Shown in pieces: positions 49,013-56,596 of a stretch of 64,000 bases of DNA; within the stretch, counting starts at the first letter, position 1; each line of letters starts with the position of its first letter. Below the pieces are notes generated by a model. It saw only the letters and a program-made list of their open reading frames with translations. It had not been told where the DNA came from and made no database searches. The translations under genes and the position numbers were made by a program. The stretch covers positions 1-64,000 of the forward strand of contig NZ_REFJ01000004.1 in the NCBI RefSeq assembly GCF_003688415.1, in the 5' to 3' direction. The DNA is from Umboniibacter marinipuniceus (GTDB lineage: Bacteria; Pseudomonadota; Gammaproteobacteria; Pseudomonadales; DSM-25080).

Positions 49013-50101
49013 TTATTCGTGGCCATCTCTAACAAGTCGAAAACCATCATCAACTTGGCGCTCATCTATGGGCATCCCCCATCGACCACGCACCTCTAGG
49101 CCAATTGAGTTATGCCACCCGCCTCCGCGCTTTACTCGCTTGGAGCAATCGCCGACACTGATCGGAGCCCCGGTATTATCAGCTTGATCGTAAGGGTAGT
49201 ACCAGCAATCAAGCGTATACTCGGAGACGTTGCCTAGAACGTCATGCAACCCCCAACGGTTAGGATCATACGAGCCAACTTGTAAAGGCTTCCCTGGAGT
49301 AGAACCATCGCAGCTGAAATTGAAAATTAGTGAATTAGCTGCACCGCAATCTTGATGATCGCCCCAGTAGTATTTAGAAGTAGTACCTGCTCGAGCAAAA
49401 TACTCCCATTCAGTCTCTGTAGGTAATCTCCAAGGCTCGCCTGTAGTTTGGGCTAGCCAAATCGCGTAGTCCATTGCGTCAATCCATCTCAACCCGAAGG
49501 CGGGCAGCCGGTTTTCGATTATAAAATTAGCGTCCAAAATTTCTGGTGACTGATCGAACCGAACTAAATTACAAGCTCCTGCTTCGATGCATTGCCGGTA
49601 TTGTCCAATTGTGACTTCATATTTAGCGACATAAAGGCTCTCAATGAAAACATGCTTGCATGGAGAGTTATATCCTTGGACTTTACAGTCGCCCATCAGA
49701 AATGAGCCAGGTGGAATCAGAACCACCTCCGGAATCATCAAATCGATCGGTATGTTTGAAACATTGGGGTGCACAACACTAGTCTCATCCACGCCAGGCC
49801 CGAAGCTGTACAACTCTACTCGCCCAGCTACGATTAGAATCGAATACACGGCGACAAGCCAAAGTGTAGCTCCTTGAAGAATCGCTAAAGTTCTTATTCT
49901 AACGGGAGCGTTTTGTCCAACAAATCTAAAAAAATAGATTCGCGGCAGAGAATACTGACCAAACCACTTTGGACTAAGGGCGACGATAATCCACGATCTA
50001 TCACCATAAGCGGCGCGATACTCGTTTGGTAAATATCTCTTTAGCCCTCTAAAAAGTAGAAACTGAATAGTAAATGCTACGCATACAATCACAAAGAGCA
50101 T
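49013..50101 (-). CDS. membrane-anchored SUMF1-domain protein
   Basis: A 362-residue protein with two N-terminal membrane segments (about residues 1-20 and 75-100) and a C-terminal SUMF1/FGE-sulfatase fold (about 125-360: IPPGSFLMGD, LPTETEWEYFARAG, DVLGNVSEY, RGGGWHN, DGFRL). The Cys pair that binds copper in true formylglycine-generating enzymes (normally just after RGGS-) is absent, so genuine FGE activity is unlikely. ATG 50101 has GGAG six bases upstream, inside the last codons of the preceding gene. Last gene of the small operon behind the orphan Rhs tip. Confidence 0.8.
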   Translation of the reverse strand: MLFVIVCVAFTIQFLLFRGLKRYLPNEYRAAYGDRSWIIVALSPKWFGQYSLPRIYFFRFVGQNAPVRIRTLAILQGATLWLVAVYSILIVAGRVELYSFGPGVDETSVVHPNVSNIPIDLMIPEVVLIPPGSFLMGDCKVQGYNSPCKHVFIESLYVAKYEVTIGQYRQCIEAGACNLVRFDQSPEILDANFIIENRLPAFGLRWIDAMDYAIWLAQTTGEPWRLPTETEWEYFARAGTTSKYYWGDHQDCGAANSLIFNFSCDGSTPGKPLQVGSYDPNRWGLHDVLGNVSEYTLDCWYYPYDQADNTGAPISVGDCSKRVKRGGGWHNSIGLEVRGRWGMPIDERQVDDGFRLVRDGHE

Positions 50102-50102
50102 A

Positions 50103-50675
50103 CTACTCTCCACAGCCACACGCGCGGCCTAGGCCTTCAGCTACGTATGCGGGGACATCCTTAAAAGATAGCACGCGTGACTTTCCTGAATGTGAGTATG
50201 CGGCAAGATCCGCACCGACGGTAAACGAGTTAGAAGGCTCGATCAAGGCGCCTCCGATATGACCTGTACCTGTTACAATTCCACCTAGTGGGCTAGCGAA
50301 TGTCCCCCCTACAAAGGAAGCATTTCCCTCAAGAGCATACGGGTATGGTAGCGAGTGAGAATCACTCATGCTGACCGGCGTTAAATTGGTGCCAAATGGA
50401 AGCCACCTAACGACAAAACTGATTAAAACACTTAATGCACAGAGGTGTAACAGTAATAAGAGTTTACGATGTGAGGGTTTATCATAACTAAGCCTTAGCG
50501 GCGCCCAATAAAGGTCGAGTCCGAAAATAAACGTAAAAGCCGGATAGCTACAGGCTAGCCAAACAGCAAAGCCTTCGTAGCTGAACGTTCCATTTATACT
50601 GGAACAGCCGGCATACACCAACGATGCTGTTCCCCAGAAGGCACTTTTCAGTAGAATACGTTGTTTTCTAATCAT
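50103..50675 (-). CDS. unknown membrane protein with Cys-Gly C-terminal tail
   Basis: A 190-residue protein I do not recognise. It has about three hydrophobic segments (roughly 10-27, 33-55, 70-90), then a Gly/Ser-rich soluble part with PLGGIVTGTGHIGGALIEP, and ends AEGLGRACGCGE. The tail resembles that of the gene before it. The last codons (GGA GAG) double as the ribosome site of the next gene. Located in an operon behind an orphan Rhs tip; immunity, toxin or a new exported protein are all possible. Start ATG 50675 is 10 bases after GGAG. Confidence 0.6.
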   Translation of the reverse strand: MIRKQRILLKSAFWGTASLVYAGCSSINGTFSYEGFAVWLACSYPAFTFIFGLDLYWAPLRLSYDKPSHRKLLLLLHLCALSVLISFVVRWLPFGTNLTPVSMSDSHSLPYPYALEGNASFVGGTFASPLGGIVTGTGHIGGALIEPSNSFTVGADLAAYSHSGKSRVLSFKDVPAYVAEGLGRACGCGE

Positions 50676-50680
50676 AGCAA

Positions 50681-50968
50681 TTAGTCTCCGCAGCCCGCTT
50701 CACACGCTGCACCACCACCTATACCAGATAGAGCATTCGCCGAATTCTGACGCGATAACGATAATCCTCTAGCTTTTGCGGCTTTTGACCCGAGTGGACC
50801 TAGTAAAACGGAAGCAAATGCCGATTTACTCTGGTTAGTATTACCTAATAGATAGTGTCCGCTAGCGCTAAATGCTCCTGTTCCGAGAGCAACTGGCGCC
50901 AACTCCGGCGCAAGTGGAGGAATCAACATCCTCCAGGTAGCTACGGTGTTAACTTGATCAGAAACCAT
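50681..50968 (-). CDS. small unknown protein, possibly the tail of an orphan Rhs C-terminus
   Basis: A 95-residue frame. ATG 50968 has GGAG five bases upstream, so it can be translated alone. However, it lies in the same frame as the orphan Rhs tip to its right, separated from it by only one TAA (51011-51013) and 13 open codons. It may therefore be the distal half of an Rhs C-terminal domain split by a nonsense mutation. It is Ala/Gly/Leu/Ser-rich and ends GIGGGAACEAGCGD, similar to the tail of the next gene. No known family recognised. Confidence 0.55.
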   Translation of the reverse strand: MVSDQVNTVATWRMLIPPLAPELAPVALGTGAFSASGHYLLGNTNQSKSAFASVLLGPLGSKAAKARGLSLSRQNSANALSGIGGGAACEAGCGD

Positions 50969-51010
50969 CACCGCTCCAGTCAGTCCGTAATACGCGACGT
51001 TATACGAAGT

Positions 51011-51378
51011 TTACCTGACATCTTGTGCTATTTGCGCTCGAACCTGGCGCCCCATTTCGCCGCTTGATACGTGATAATTAGCCTGAGAAGCGTCATCATA
51101 GCCAAACATTTCCGCTATATAATCCACGTACGCTTTGCATTTTTCACTGAATTCAGCCAACCCCAACGGATCCACCCCCATCAACGGGTTCGCACCCACA
51201 TAACCGTAAGTATTCAACCCACCATTCAACCCAATCGGGTCACTCTGGATATACCGTCCTAAACTTGGGTCATAATCTCGGTGATAGTTGTAGTACAAAC
51301 CGTTTCCTAAAATGTCGTATTGGCCAGGGAATCTTGCTTTAAGGTCGTGAGACGCAACCTGAACCTCGATATTGCTTC
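51011..51378 (-). pseudogene. orphan Rhs tip with a different C-terminal domain
   Basis: Bases 51158-51372 match 52314-52528 of the intact rhs gene without indels (about 90% by eye). They encode the end of the Rhs core including [11 protein letters not shown] and GVDPLGL. After GL the sequence changes completely to a 48-residue C-terminus ([17 protein letters not shown]... QDVR). There is no start codon or promoter at its 5' end; a TGA lies just upstream of the homology. This is the layout of a displaced (orphan) rhs-CT cassette, silent unless recombined onto a full core. The downstream frame continues past a single TAA. Confidence 0.85.
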
Positions 51379-51459
51379 AAAACTTTCTGGGCAGGCACAG
51401 TTTAATTCAATTAAAAGATTCAAAAATCAAAAATCAAAAGTGCCTATCCGGTCAACTGA

Positions 51460-51915
51460 TCAGTCCCCGACGCTCTCTAATTGAAACCACTGTCGTGATA
51501 CTCGGCTAATCTTTAAGTATATGTAAACAATTATACCCGTGGGGATGCTCGCGAATAACGGGTACAATAGTTGGTCATGATACTGTGGTTCAAGCCCTCG
51601 GAATGACGCCAGCGCAAGAGGAGAAAAGCAGTACAAAATGTATCCGACTAGCCATGCATACGCCGCCGATTTACGTCTTGCAACTATTAGTCCAGCGGCG
51701 AACAAAATCGGTAAAGACAACGCGACTACGTGAATCAATTCCATGGTGCTTTCCGCGTGACCATATTGATTTTCACACGCCATTACCTCACTTATTCCAC
51801 AGTTCAGCACCCCACCAATAGCTAAGAATGGTCCTAGCGCTGACAACCCAACCAACAATTTAAATTGAACAGGCATCCTGTAAATATTTCCTAGAAGATG
51901 CATCATTGCCACCAT
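51460..51915 (-). CDS. small multi-TM protein, candidate Rhs immunity protein
   Basis: A 151-residue protein with four hydrophobic segments (about 15-35, 55-75, 85-105, 115-135). I do not recognise the family. It overlaps the 3' end of rhs by up to 13 bases (starts possible at 51915, 51906 or 51903), the usual position of an immunity gene for a polymorphic toxin. A membrane location would suit protection against a periplasmic or membrane-acting C-terminus. The role is inferred from position only. Between it and the orphan tip, 51379-51459 is AT-rich with short direct repeats and no gene. Confidence 0.6.
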   Translation of the reverse strand: MVAMMHLLGNIYRMPVQFKLLVGLSALGPFLAIGGVLNCGISEVMACENQYGHAESTMELIHVVALSLPILFAAGLIVARRKSAAYAWLVGYILYCFSPLALASFRGLEPQYHDQLLYPLFASIPTGIIVYIYLKISRVSRQWFQLESVGD

Positions 51916-54209
51916 CCTGATACTTCAAGACCAAACGATCCACCAACTGACGTAGAAAATACACCTTGCGACCCTGGAGACATATTCATGTTGAATCCGA
52001 ACTCAGGATCTTTTCGATAAGTACCTGTACTGCCGTTGAAAAGCATACCGGCATAAGCCGAGCCACCATAACTATAGGGCCCCCCACTGACACCTGAGGA
52101 CCAAAATGTACCTATACTTGAACCCGTAATATTAACTTCAGAGTCGCAATCATATGCCCTTGCGGTCGGTCCGTTATCCAGCAGGTCTAACCCACTACCA
52201 CCACCTAGGCCTACACCGAGATATGACTGAACAAACCACGTTCCTGTTTGATTATTCTGGCCAATTTTAATTCCACCACCGGGTCCGATATACAAGTTAA
52301 ATCCGTATGACCACAACCCCAACGGGTCCACCCCCATCAAAGGATTAGCACCCACATAACCGTAAGTATTCAACCCACCACTCAACCCAATCGGATCCGA
52401 TTGAATATACCGCCCAAAACTCTGGTCATAATCTCGGTGATAGTTGTAGTACAAACCGTTTCCTAAAATGTCGTATTGGCCGAGGAATCTTGCTTTAAGG
52501 TCACGAGAGGCAACGTGAACCTCGATATCGTAGCCGTTATGAACACCACGCCACACCATCGAGCCCGATTCGGAGAACATGGCAATCGGTTGGCTGAGAT
52601 GCCCCGTTACCACATTACTTAATACTCCATCGTACTGTGCAATCAGTTGTCCGTTCAAGTAAATATGATCAGTGAACTTCCCCGTTGAACCATTTCGGGT
52701 GGAGAGCAGGTTCGATCCTTGGAAGTAATAATGGTGTTTGGTACTGCCCACTCGGTGCGCGAGCAGAACACCGTTTTCGTTTCGATCGAGGTATTGATGG
52801 GTTGACCCCAGTGAGTAACGCGTTGAAAGACCACGTGAGCCTTGGTTGATGCTGTAAGTGCTGCCTGAAGTTGCTTCCCAACTATTCGGGTTACCGCGAC
52901 TATTGTAGCTGATTGACCGCGAGCCCAGCGCTGTTAACCGTTGCGCCGAGTCATAGCTGGGGGATTGACCATTGATTGATGTGAGATCTCCGTTGTCACC
53001 ATACGCAAAACTCTCCAAGGTGCTGTAACCGCTATTCTTTACGGAATTTAGTTCGAGATTATTGGTGAAACCGAAACGCCGCGTTCGAGAGGCGGTGTAA
53101 TTATCAGTGATGGTACTGACTTGGCCCTTGTTATTACGCGCATAGGTTTGACTCAACTTACCAGGGATCAGCTGTGTTCTTAGCCCCATGCTGTGGTCGA
53201 ATGTGGCGTTATAGCGATGACCACTGCGCAGATCATAACCCTGAACCAAGCCGTTGTTACCATATTCAACATCTTCCACCACCGTTTGACGGCTTGATCC
53301 GTTTACAAGCTCAATCTTGGTGGCAAAACGATACACCGGGTGCTCGTAACTGTACTCAATACGACGTCCACTTGGATAGGTGACCGTGTCGATCGTATTT
53401 TCACCAAAGTTATAGGCTATAGAAGTCGTGCCAGTTCGACCACCTGTTGTGACACTTTCTGTTTTAGTTCGACCAAATGAATCGTAGGTAAAGGACTTAG
53501 TAAATGCTTGACCATTACTTCTACCGGAAACCGAACTGAGTAGTCCCGTTGTGCCATGATAGGTGAAGTATGTATTGTAGCTTTCGGACGAATACTTGAT
53601 CGTCGTTCGCCGACCTTCACTATCATAGTCATAATCCACCCAGGAACCATCCTGGTAAGTAGCGCGGTTAAGTAGCCCCTCATTCGTATAACTGTAGGAG
53701 GTTGTTCCCGTTGTTGTGCTGGACTCGCTTTTCAACTGACCATGGCCATTATATTGATAGCTTACTACGACCTCTCCCACCATAGCTTTAGATACATTAC
53801 CAAAGGCGTCGTACTCAAAGGTACGCACCTCACCACTCGGAAGTATTTCCTGCCTAAGTTGTCCACGAGCATCGTATTGATACTGCCAAATTGACGTGCC
53901 AAGACGTTTTTCAGATACCCTCCCAGTGGCGCCATAGTCATACTCAATCGAGTAGGCAATATTCGTTGTGGACGTTGTATAGAAGTGCGCCTTCGAGACC
54001 TTACCTAGGCTGTTATATTCATAGGTCTTCTTCAAAAAGATATTTTCATAGCCACTAGCCGCGTAAGTTTGTTCCATGACGAGTTCCTGGGTCACTAGTC
54101 CAGCATCGTTTCTCGTCATATTACTAATGTAGTAGTGGTCATCCGTGTTATAGGCCTCGGCAGAGTGAGCAACGAAGACCGCAAGTATTAGGCTTTGTAT
54201 TATTTTCAT
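51903..54209 (-). CDS. Sec-exported Rhs/YD-repeat protein with variable C-terminus
   Basis: A 768-residue protein. It has a signal peptide (MKIIQSLILAVFVAHSAEA), then YD/RHS repeats from about residue 45 to 590 (YEYNSLGKV, YDARGQLRQE, YDSEGRRTTI, YNSRGNPNSW) and the Rhs core end [10 protein letters not shown]... [11 protein letters not shown]. After residue 632 comes a 136-residue Gly/Ser-rich tail unlike the orphan tail at 51.1 kb. There is no PAAR, TcB or VgrG partner, so export is by Sec rather than type VI. The tail carries no toxin motif I know. Ribosome site AAGGAA five bases before ATG. It overlaps a candidate immunity gene. Confidence 0.85.
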   Translation of the reverse strand: MKIIQSLILAVFVAHSAEAYNTDDHYYISNMTRNDAGLVTQELVMEQTYAASGYENIFLKKTYEYNSLGKVSKAHFYTTSTTNIAYSIEYDYGATGRVSEKRLGTSIWQYQYDARGQLRQEILPSGEVRTFEYDAFGNVSKAMVGEVVVSYQYNGHGQLKSESSTTTGTTSYSYTNEGLLNRATYQDGSWVDYDYDSEGRRTTIKYSSESYNTYFTYHGTTGLLSSVSGRSNGQAFTKSFTYDSFGRTKTESVTTGGRTGTTSIAYNFGENTIDTVTYPSGRRIEYSYEHPVYRFATKIELVNGSSRQTVVEDVEYGNNGLVQGYDLRSGHRYNATFDHSMGLRTQLIPGKLSQTYARNNKGQVSTITDNYTASRTRRFGFTNNLELNSVKNSGYSTLESFAYGDNGDLTSINGQSPSYDSAQRLTALGSRSISYNSRGNPNSWEATSGSTYSINQGSRGLSTRYSLGSTHQYLDRNENGVLLAHRVGSTKHHYYFQGSNLLSTRNGSTGKFTDHIYLNGQLIAQYDGVLSNVVTGHLSQPIAMFSESGSMVWRGVHNGYDIEVHVASRDLKARFLGQYDILGNGLYYNYHRDYDQSFGRYIQSDPIGLSGGLNTYGYVGANPLMGVDPLGLWSYGFNLYIGPGGGIKIGQNNQTGTWFVQSYLGVGLGGGSGLDLLDNGPTARAYDCDSEVNITGSSIGTFWSSGVSGGPYSYGGSAYAGMLFNGSTGTYRKDPEFGFNMNMSPGSQGVFSTSVGGSFGLEVSGWWQ
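52314..52528 (-). repeat. Rhs core-end repeat, parent copy (partner 51158-51372)
   Basis: 215 bases, offset 1156 from the orphan copy, no indels, about 21 mismatches by eye. Both copies read in the same codon phase, so recombination between them would join the intact core to the orphan C-terminus in frame and delete the current tail and candidate immunity gene. Confidence 0.85.
52897..53115 (-). repeat. Rhs internal repeat, parent copy (partner 48711-48929)
   Basis: 219 bases, offset 4186 from the remnant copy, no indels, about ten mismatches by eye. Same orientation, so the two copies bracket a 4.2-kb segment as direct repeats. Confidence 0.85.
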
Positions 54210-54218
54210 CTCAATTCC

Positions 54219-54647
54219 TTACAGCTCGTTGAAACACGGGAAGTTGCAGGTGGGTGGCGGCGGAGGCGGGGGTGGCAATGGCGCCGTATGACGCTCTTGG
54301 GTTGCCTGGCCATTTTCATTGTAGAAGTACTCAGTGCCAACTTTCGCAATTCCTTCGTCGGATTCAACGCCGGTCAATAGACCGTCCTGATCATAGGTGT
54401 AACTCGCCGCAAGCGTGTCTGAACCGGAGCTTTTCGAGTAGCTGGTTAGCTCGCCGCGCTCGTTGTAGCTAAAGTACTCTGTGTAAAGGCCGGGAAAGCG
54501 TTGTGAGATAATTCTTCCGTCTACGGTATAACTGGTGATTTCTCTCACGAGACGTCCACCTTGATAAAACTGAGTAGGTCGACCGGTGGTGGGGGAGTAG
54601 TTTATTTGACTACTCATTCCACCTCGATTCATGGTGGCACTGGTCAC
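54219..54647 (-). CDS. 5'-truncated Rhs piece with polyproline end
   Basis: A frame of up to 142 residues with YD-repeat features (YTVDGRIISQ, YFSYNERGELTSYS, SYTYDQDGLLTG, YFYNENGQATQE). It then has eight prolines in a row and a short ending TCNFPCFNEL. Rhs-like coding continues 5' to about 54695 without an ATG or signal peptide, where a stop cuts it, so the front of a larger gene is lost. GTG 54647 or ATG 54632 could still start it. It ends nine bases before the intact rhs start. The polyproline block is a known ribosome-stalling feature. Confidence 0.6.
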   Translation of the reverse strand: MTSATMNRGGMSSQINYSPTTGRPTQFYQGGRLVREITSYTVDGRIISQRFPGLYTEYFSYNERGELTSYSKSSGSDTLAASYTYDQDGLLTGVESDEGIAKVGTEYFYNENGQATQERHTAPLPPPPPPPPTCNFPCFNEL

Positions 54648-54775
54648 GAGCTCGTCGGATTTTTGATAGCTAAAAGTCGTAATTAGCGAGGCATCGCCCC
54701 AACTCGCTAGTCAGCCACGGCCATCACAGGTAGAATAACGCTCTAAATGACAATCAAGAGAAGCAGCTTAGTATC

Positions 54776-55783
54776 ATGAGCAAACATACTGTATTAACGG
54801 GTATCACTACCACCGGCACGCCACACTTGGGAAATTATGTGGGCGCCATTCGCCCTGCTATTGAGGCCAGCAAGCAGGCCGATGTAGATTCCTTCTATTT
54901 CATGGCGGATTTCCACGCACTGATCAAGTGCCAGGACCCCGAAGCCATTGCCCTGTCCTCCAAAGAGATTGCCGCTACCTGGCTGGCATTAGGTTTAGAT
55001 ACCGATAACGCCACCTTCTATCGCCAATCGGATATCCCCGAAATTCCCGAGCTGACGTGGGTATTAAACTGCCTTACCGCCAAAGGTCTTATGAACCGTG
55101 CTCACGCCTATAAAGCCGCGGTCCAAAGCAACCTTGATGAAGGTCTTGATGCTGACGCCGCCGTGACCATGGGGCTGTTCTCCTACCCAGTACTGATGGC
55201 CGCGGACATCCTAATGTTCAATGCCCACAAAGTACCAGTTGGCAAAGATCAAATTCAGCATGTTGAAATGGCCCGTGATGTGGCCGCGCGCTTCAACCAT
55301 CATTACGGTGAAACCTTCACTCTGCCAGAGGCGGTTGTAGGCGATAACGTAGCAGTGCTGCAGGGGCTAGATGGCCGTAAGATGTCAAAGAGCTACGGCA
55401 ACACCATTCCGCTATTCCTAACGGAAAAGAAGCTCAAAAAGCACATCAATAAGATTAAAACCAACCTGTTAGAGCCTGGCGAGCCCAAAGACCCAGACAC
55501 CTCTACGGTGTTCCAGATTTGGGAAGCTTTCGCCACGCCATCGCAAACCGCTGATATGCGTAAAGCCTTTGCTGACGGCATCGCTTGGGGCGAAGCCAAA
55601 AAACAGTTGTTCGAGCTAGTGAACGAAGAAATTTCAGGAGCAAGATCACGTTACGAAGAGATTTTGGCTGATCCTAGCTTTATTGAAGCTGAGCTTCTAA
55701 AGGGTGCCGAAAAGGCGCGAGCTCATGCTACCCCGCTGCTAGACAAGGTTCGCAAAGCGGTGGGTATTCGTAGCTATCGCTAA
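54776..55783 (+). CDS. trpS: tryptophanyl-tRNA synthetase
   Basis: A 335-residue class I synthetase. It has the HIGH counterpart [15 protein letters not shown] (residues 12-26) and KMSKS in [12 protein letters not shown] (about 200). Length and spacing are normal for the bacterial enzyme. It is divergent from the Rhs island, with 128 bases between, and followed by a terminator. Confidence 0.97.
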   Translation: MSKHTVLTGITTTGTPHLGNYVGAIRPAIEASKQADVDSFYFMADFHALIKCQDPEAIALSSKEIAATWLALGLDTDNATFYRQSDIPEIPELTWVLNCLTAKGLMNRAHAYKAAVQSNLDEGLDADAAVTMGLFSYPVLMAADILMFNAHKVPVGKDQIQHVEMARDVAARFNHHYGETFTLPEAVVGDNVAVLQGLDGRKMSKSYGNTIPLFLTEKKLKKHINKIKTNLLEPGEPKDPDTSTVFQIWEAFATPSQTADMRKAFADGIAWGEAKKQLFELVNEEISGARSRYEEILADPSFIEAELLKGAEKARAHATPLLDKVRKAVGIRSYR

Positions 55784-55811
55784 CAACACCCGCCTTCAGC
55801 GTTAAAAACGG

Positions 55812-55858
55812 AAGCTTACTCAGTGCGGCACTAACCGCCAACGAGTAAGCTTTTTTTT
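55812..55858 (+). terminator. intrinsic terminator after trpS
   Basis: AAGCTTACTC (55812-55821) pairs with GAGTAAGCTT (55843-55852), followed by a run of eight T. The loop contains a further small GCGG/CCGC stem. Confidence 0.9.
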
Positions 55859-55898
55859 CGCCTCGCTCTTTTAACCGCCACTGTTAAATCGAAAATAT

Positions 55899-55927
55899 TT
55901 GACACAGATGTTAAGTTTAATTAACAT
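55899..55927 (+). promoter_or_regulatory. promoter with embedded inverted repeat for the DUF4870-ybjQ operon
   Basis: TTGACA (55899-55904), 17 bases, TAACAT (55922-55927). Between and overlapping the -10 is a perfect dyad, ATGTTAA-N6-TTAACAT (55908-55927). A repressor or dimeric activator binding here would cover the -10. The start codon lies 26 bases downstream with AAGGAGAG as ribosome site. The regulator is unknown. Confidence 0.5.
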
Positions 55928-55952
55928 TAAATAAAACAAAAGGAGAGATGTC

Positions 55953-56366
55953 ATGGATAACACAAATGAGACAACTGCAGAAACAACGTTAGAAGCCACA
56001 GATAACGTCCCCGCTTCACCCACTGAGCAAGAACGCTCAATTGGAGCACTCGCTCACCTACTGACACTTACCGGCTTTATTATTCCGCTTGGCGGATTGA
56101 TTGCGCCGCTAATTGTTTACTTAGTAAAAAAGGACGAGTCTAGCTTTGTTGCGGCACAGGCACTTGAGGCAATCAACTTTCAGATCACCTTGTTCATTGC
56201 AACGCTAGTGTGTATCGCCCTGATCTTTACGTTGATTGGTATTCCGTTTGCTGTATTAGGGCTACTTACTCTGGTCATCGCAGACGTTGTATTGGTCATT
56301 ATTGCCGCCGTGAAAGTCAGTGATGGTAAAGCGTTTCAATACCCTTACTGTATCCGGATAGTTTAA
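55953..56366 (+). CDS. DUF4870 domain membrane protein
   Basis: A 137-residue protein. It has an acidic Thr/Glu-rich N-terminus (about 25 residues), then the DUF4870 pattern ERSIGALAHLLTL and three membrane segments (about 36-62, 78-100, 102-125). DUF4870 is a Tic20-like small membrane family of unknown role. First of three genes spaced 15 and 2 bases apart, ending in ybjQ. Confidence 0.75.
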   Translation: MDNTNETTAETTLEATDNVPASPTEQERSIGALAHLLTLTGFIIPLGGLIAPLIVYLVKKDESSFVAAQALEAINFQITLFIATLVCIALIFTLIGIPFAVLGLLTLVIADVVLVIIAAVKVSDGKAFQYPYCIRIV

Positions 56367-56381
56367 CTCTAGAGGTGCAAC

Positions 56382-56594
56382 ATGGATAAGTTTGAGAAAG
56401 TTGGTTACAGCGCGCTAGCGGTTCTAGCAATTATTTACCTGAGCGCGTTGCTGATTGGATTGATTGCCGCCTTCCCATTGGGTCTCATTGGATTCATCGG
56501 CCTAATCGGTGTTGGCGCGCTCTTTATCAAAGTGGTCAAAGAGCGATTGGCAAGTAAAGAAGACGACTATTACTCAAAGAATGTGGAGAAATAA
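56382..56594 (+). CDS. small membrane protein, 70 residues
   Basis: Two adjoining hydrophobic segments (about residues 9-30 and 32-50, rich in Gly/Leu/Ile) and a charged, Lys/Glu/Asp-rich C-terminus that would face the cytoplasm. Family not recognised. Between the DUF4870 gene and ybjQ, 2 bases before the latter, so it belongs to one transcript. Confidence 0.65.
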   Translation: MDKFEKVGYSALAVLAIIYLSALLIGLIAAFPLGLIGFIGLIGVGALFIKVVKERLASKEDDYYSKNVEK

Positions 56595-56596
56595 CT

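Noticed and set aside
49013-50101. True formylglycine-generating enzyme and a sulfatase system
   Set aside because: The copper-binding cysteines are missing and no sulfatase gene is in the window.
48690-54700. Insertion sequence or prophage as the source of the Rhs island
   Set aside because: No transposase, integrase, terminal inverted repeats or phage genes were seen; the repeats are Rhs coding sequence.
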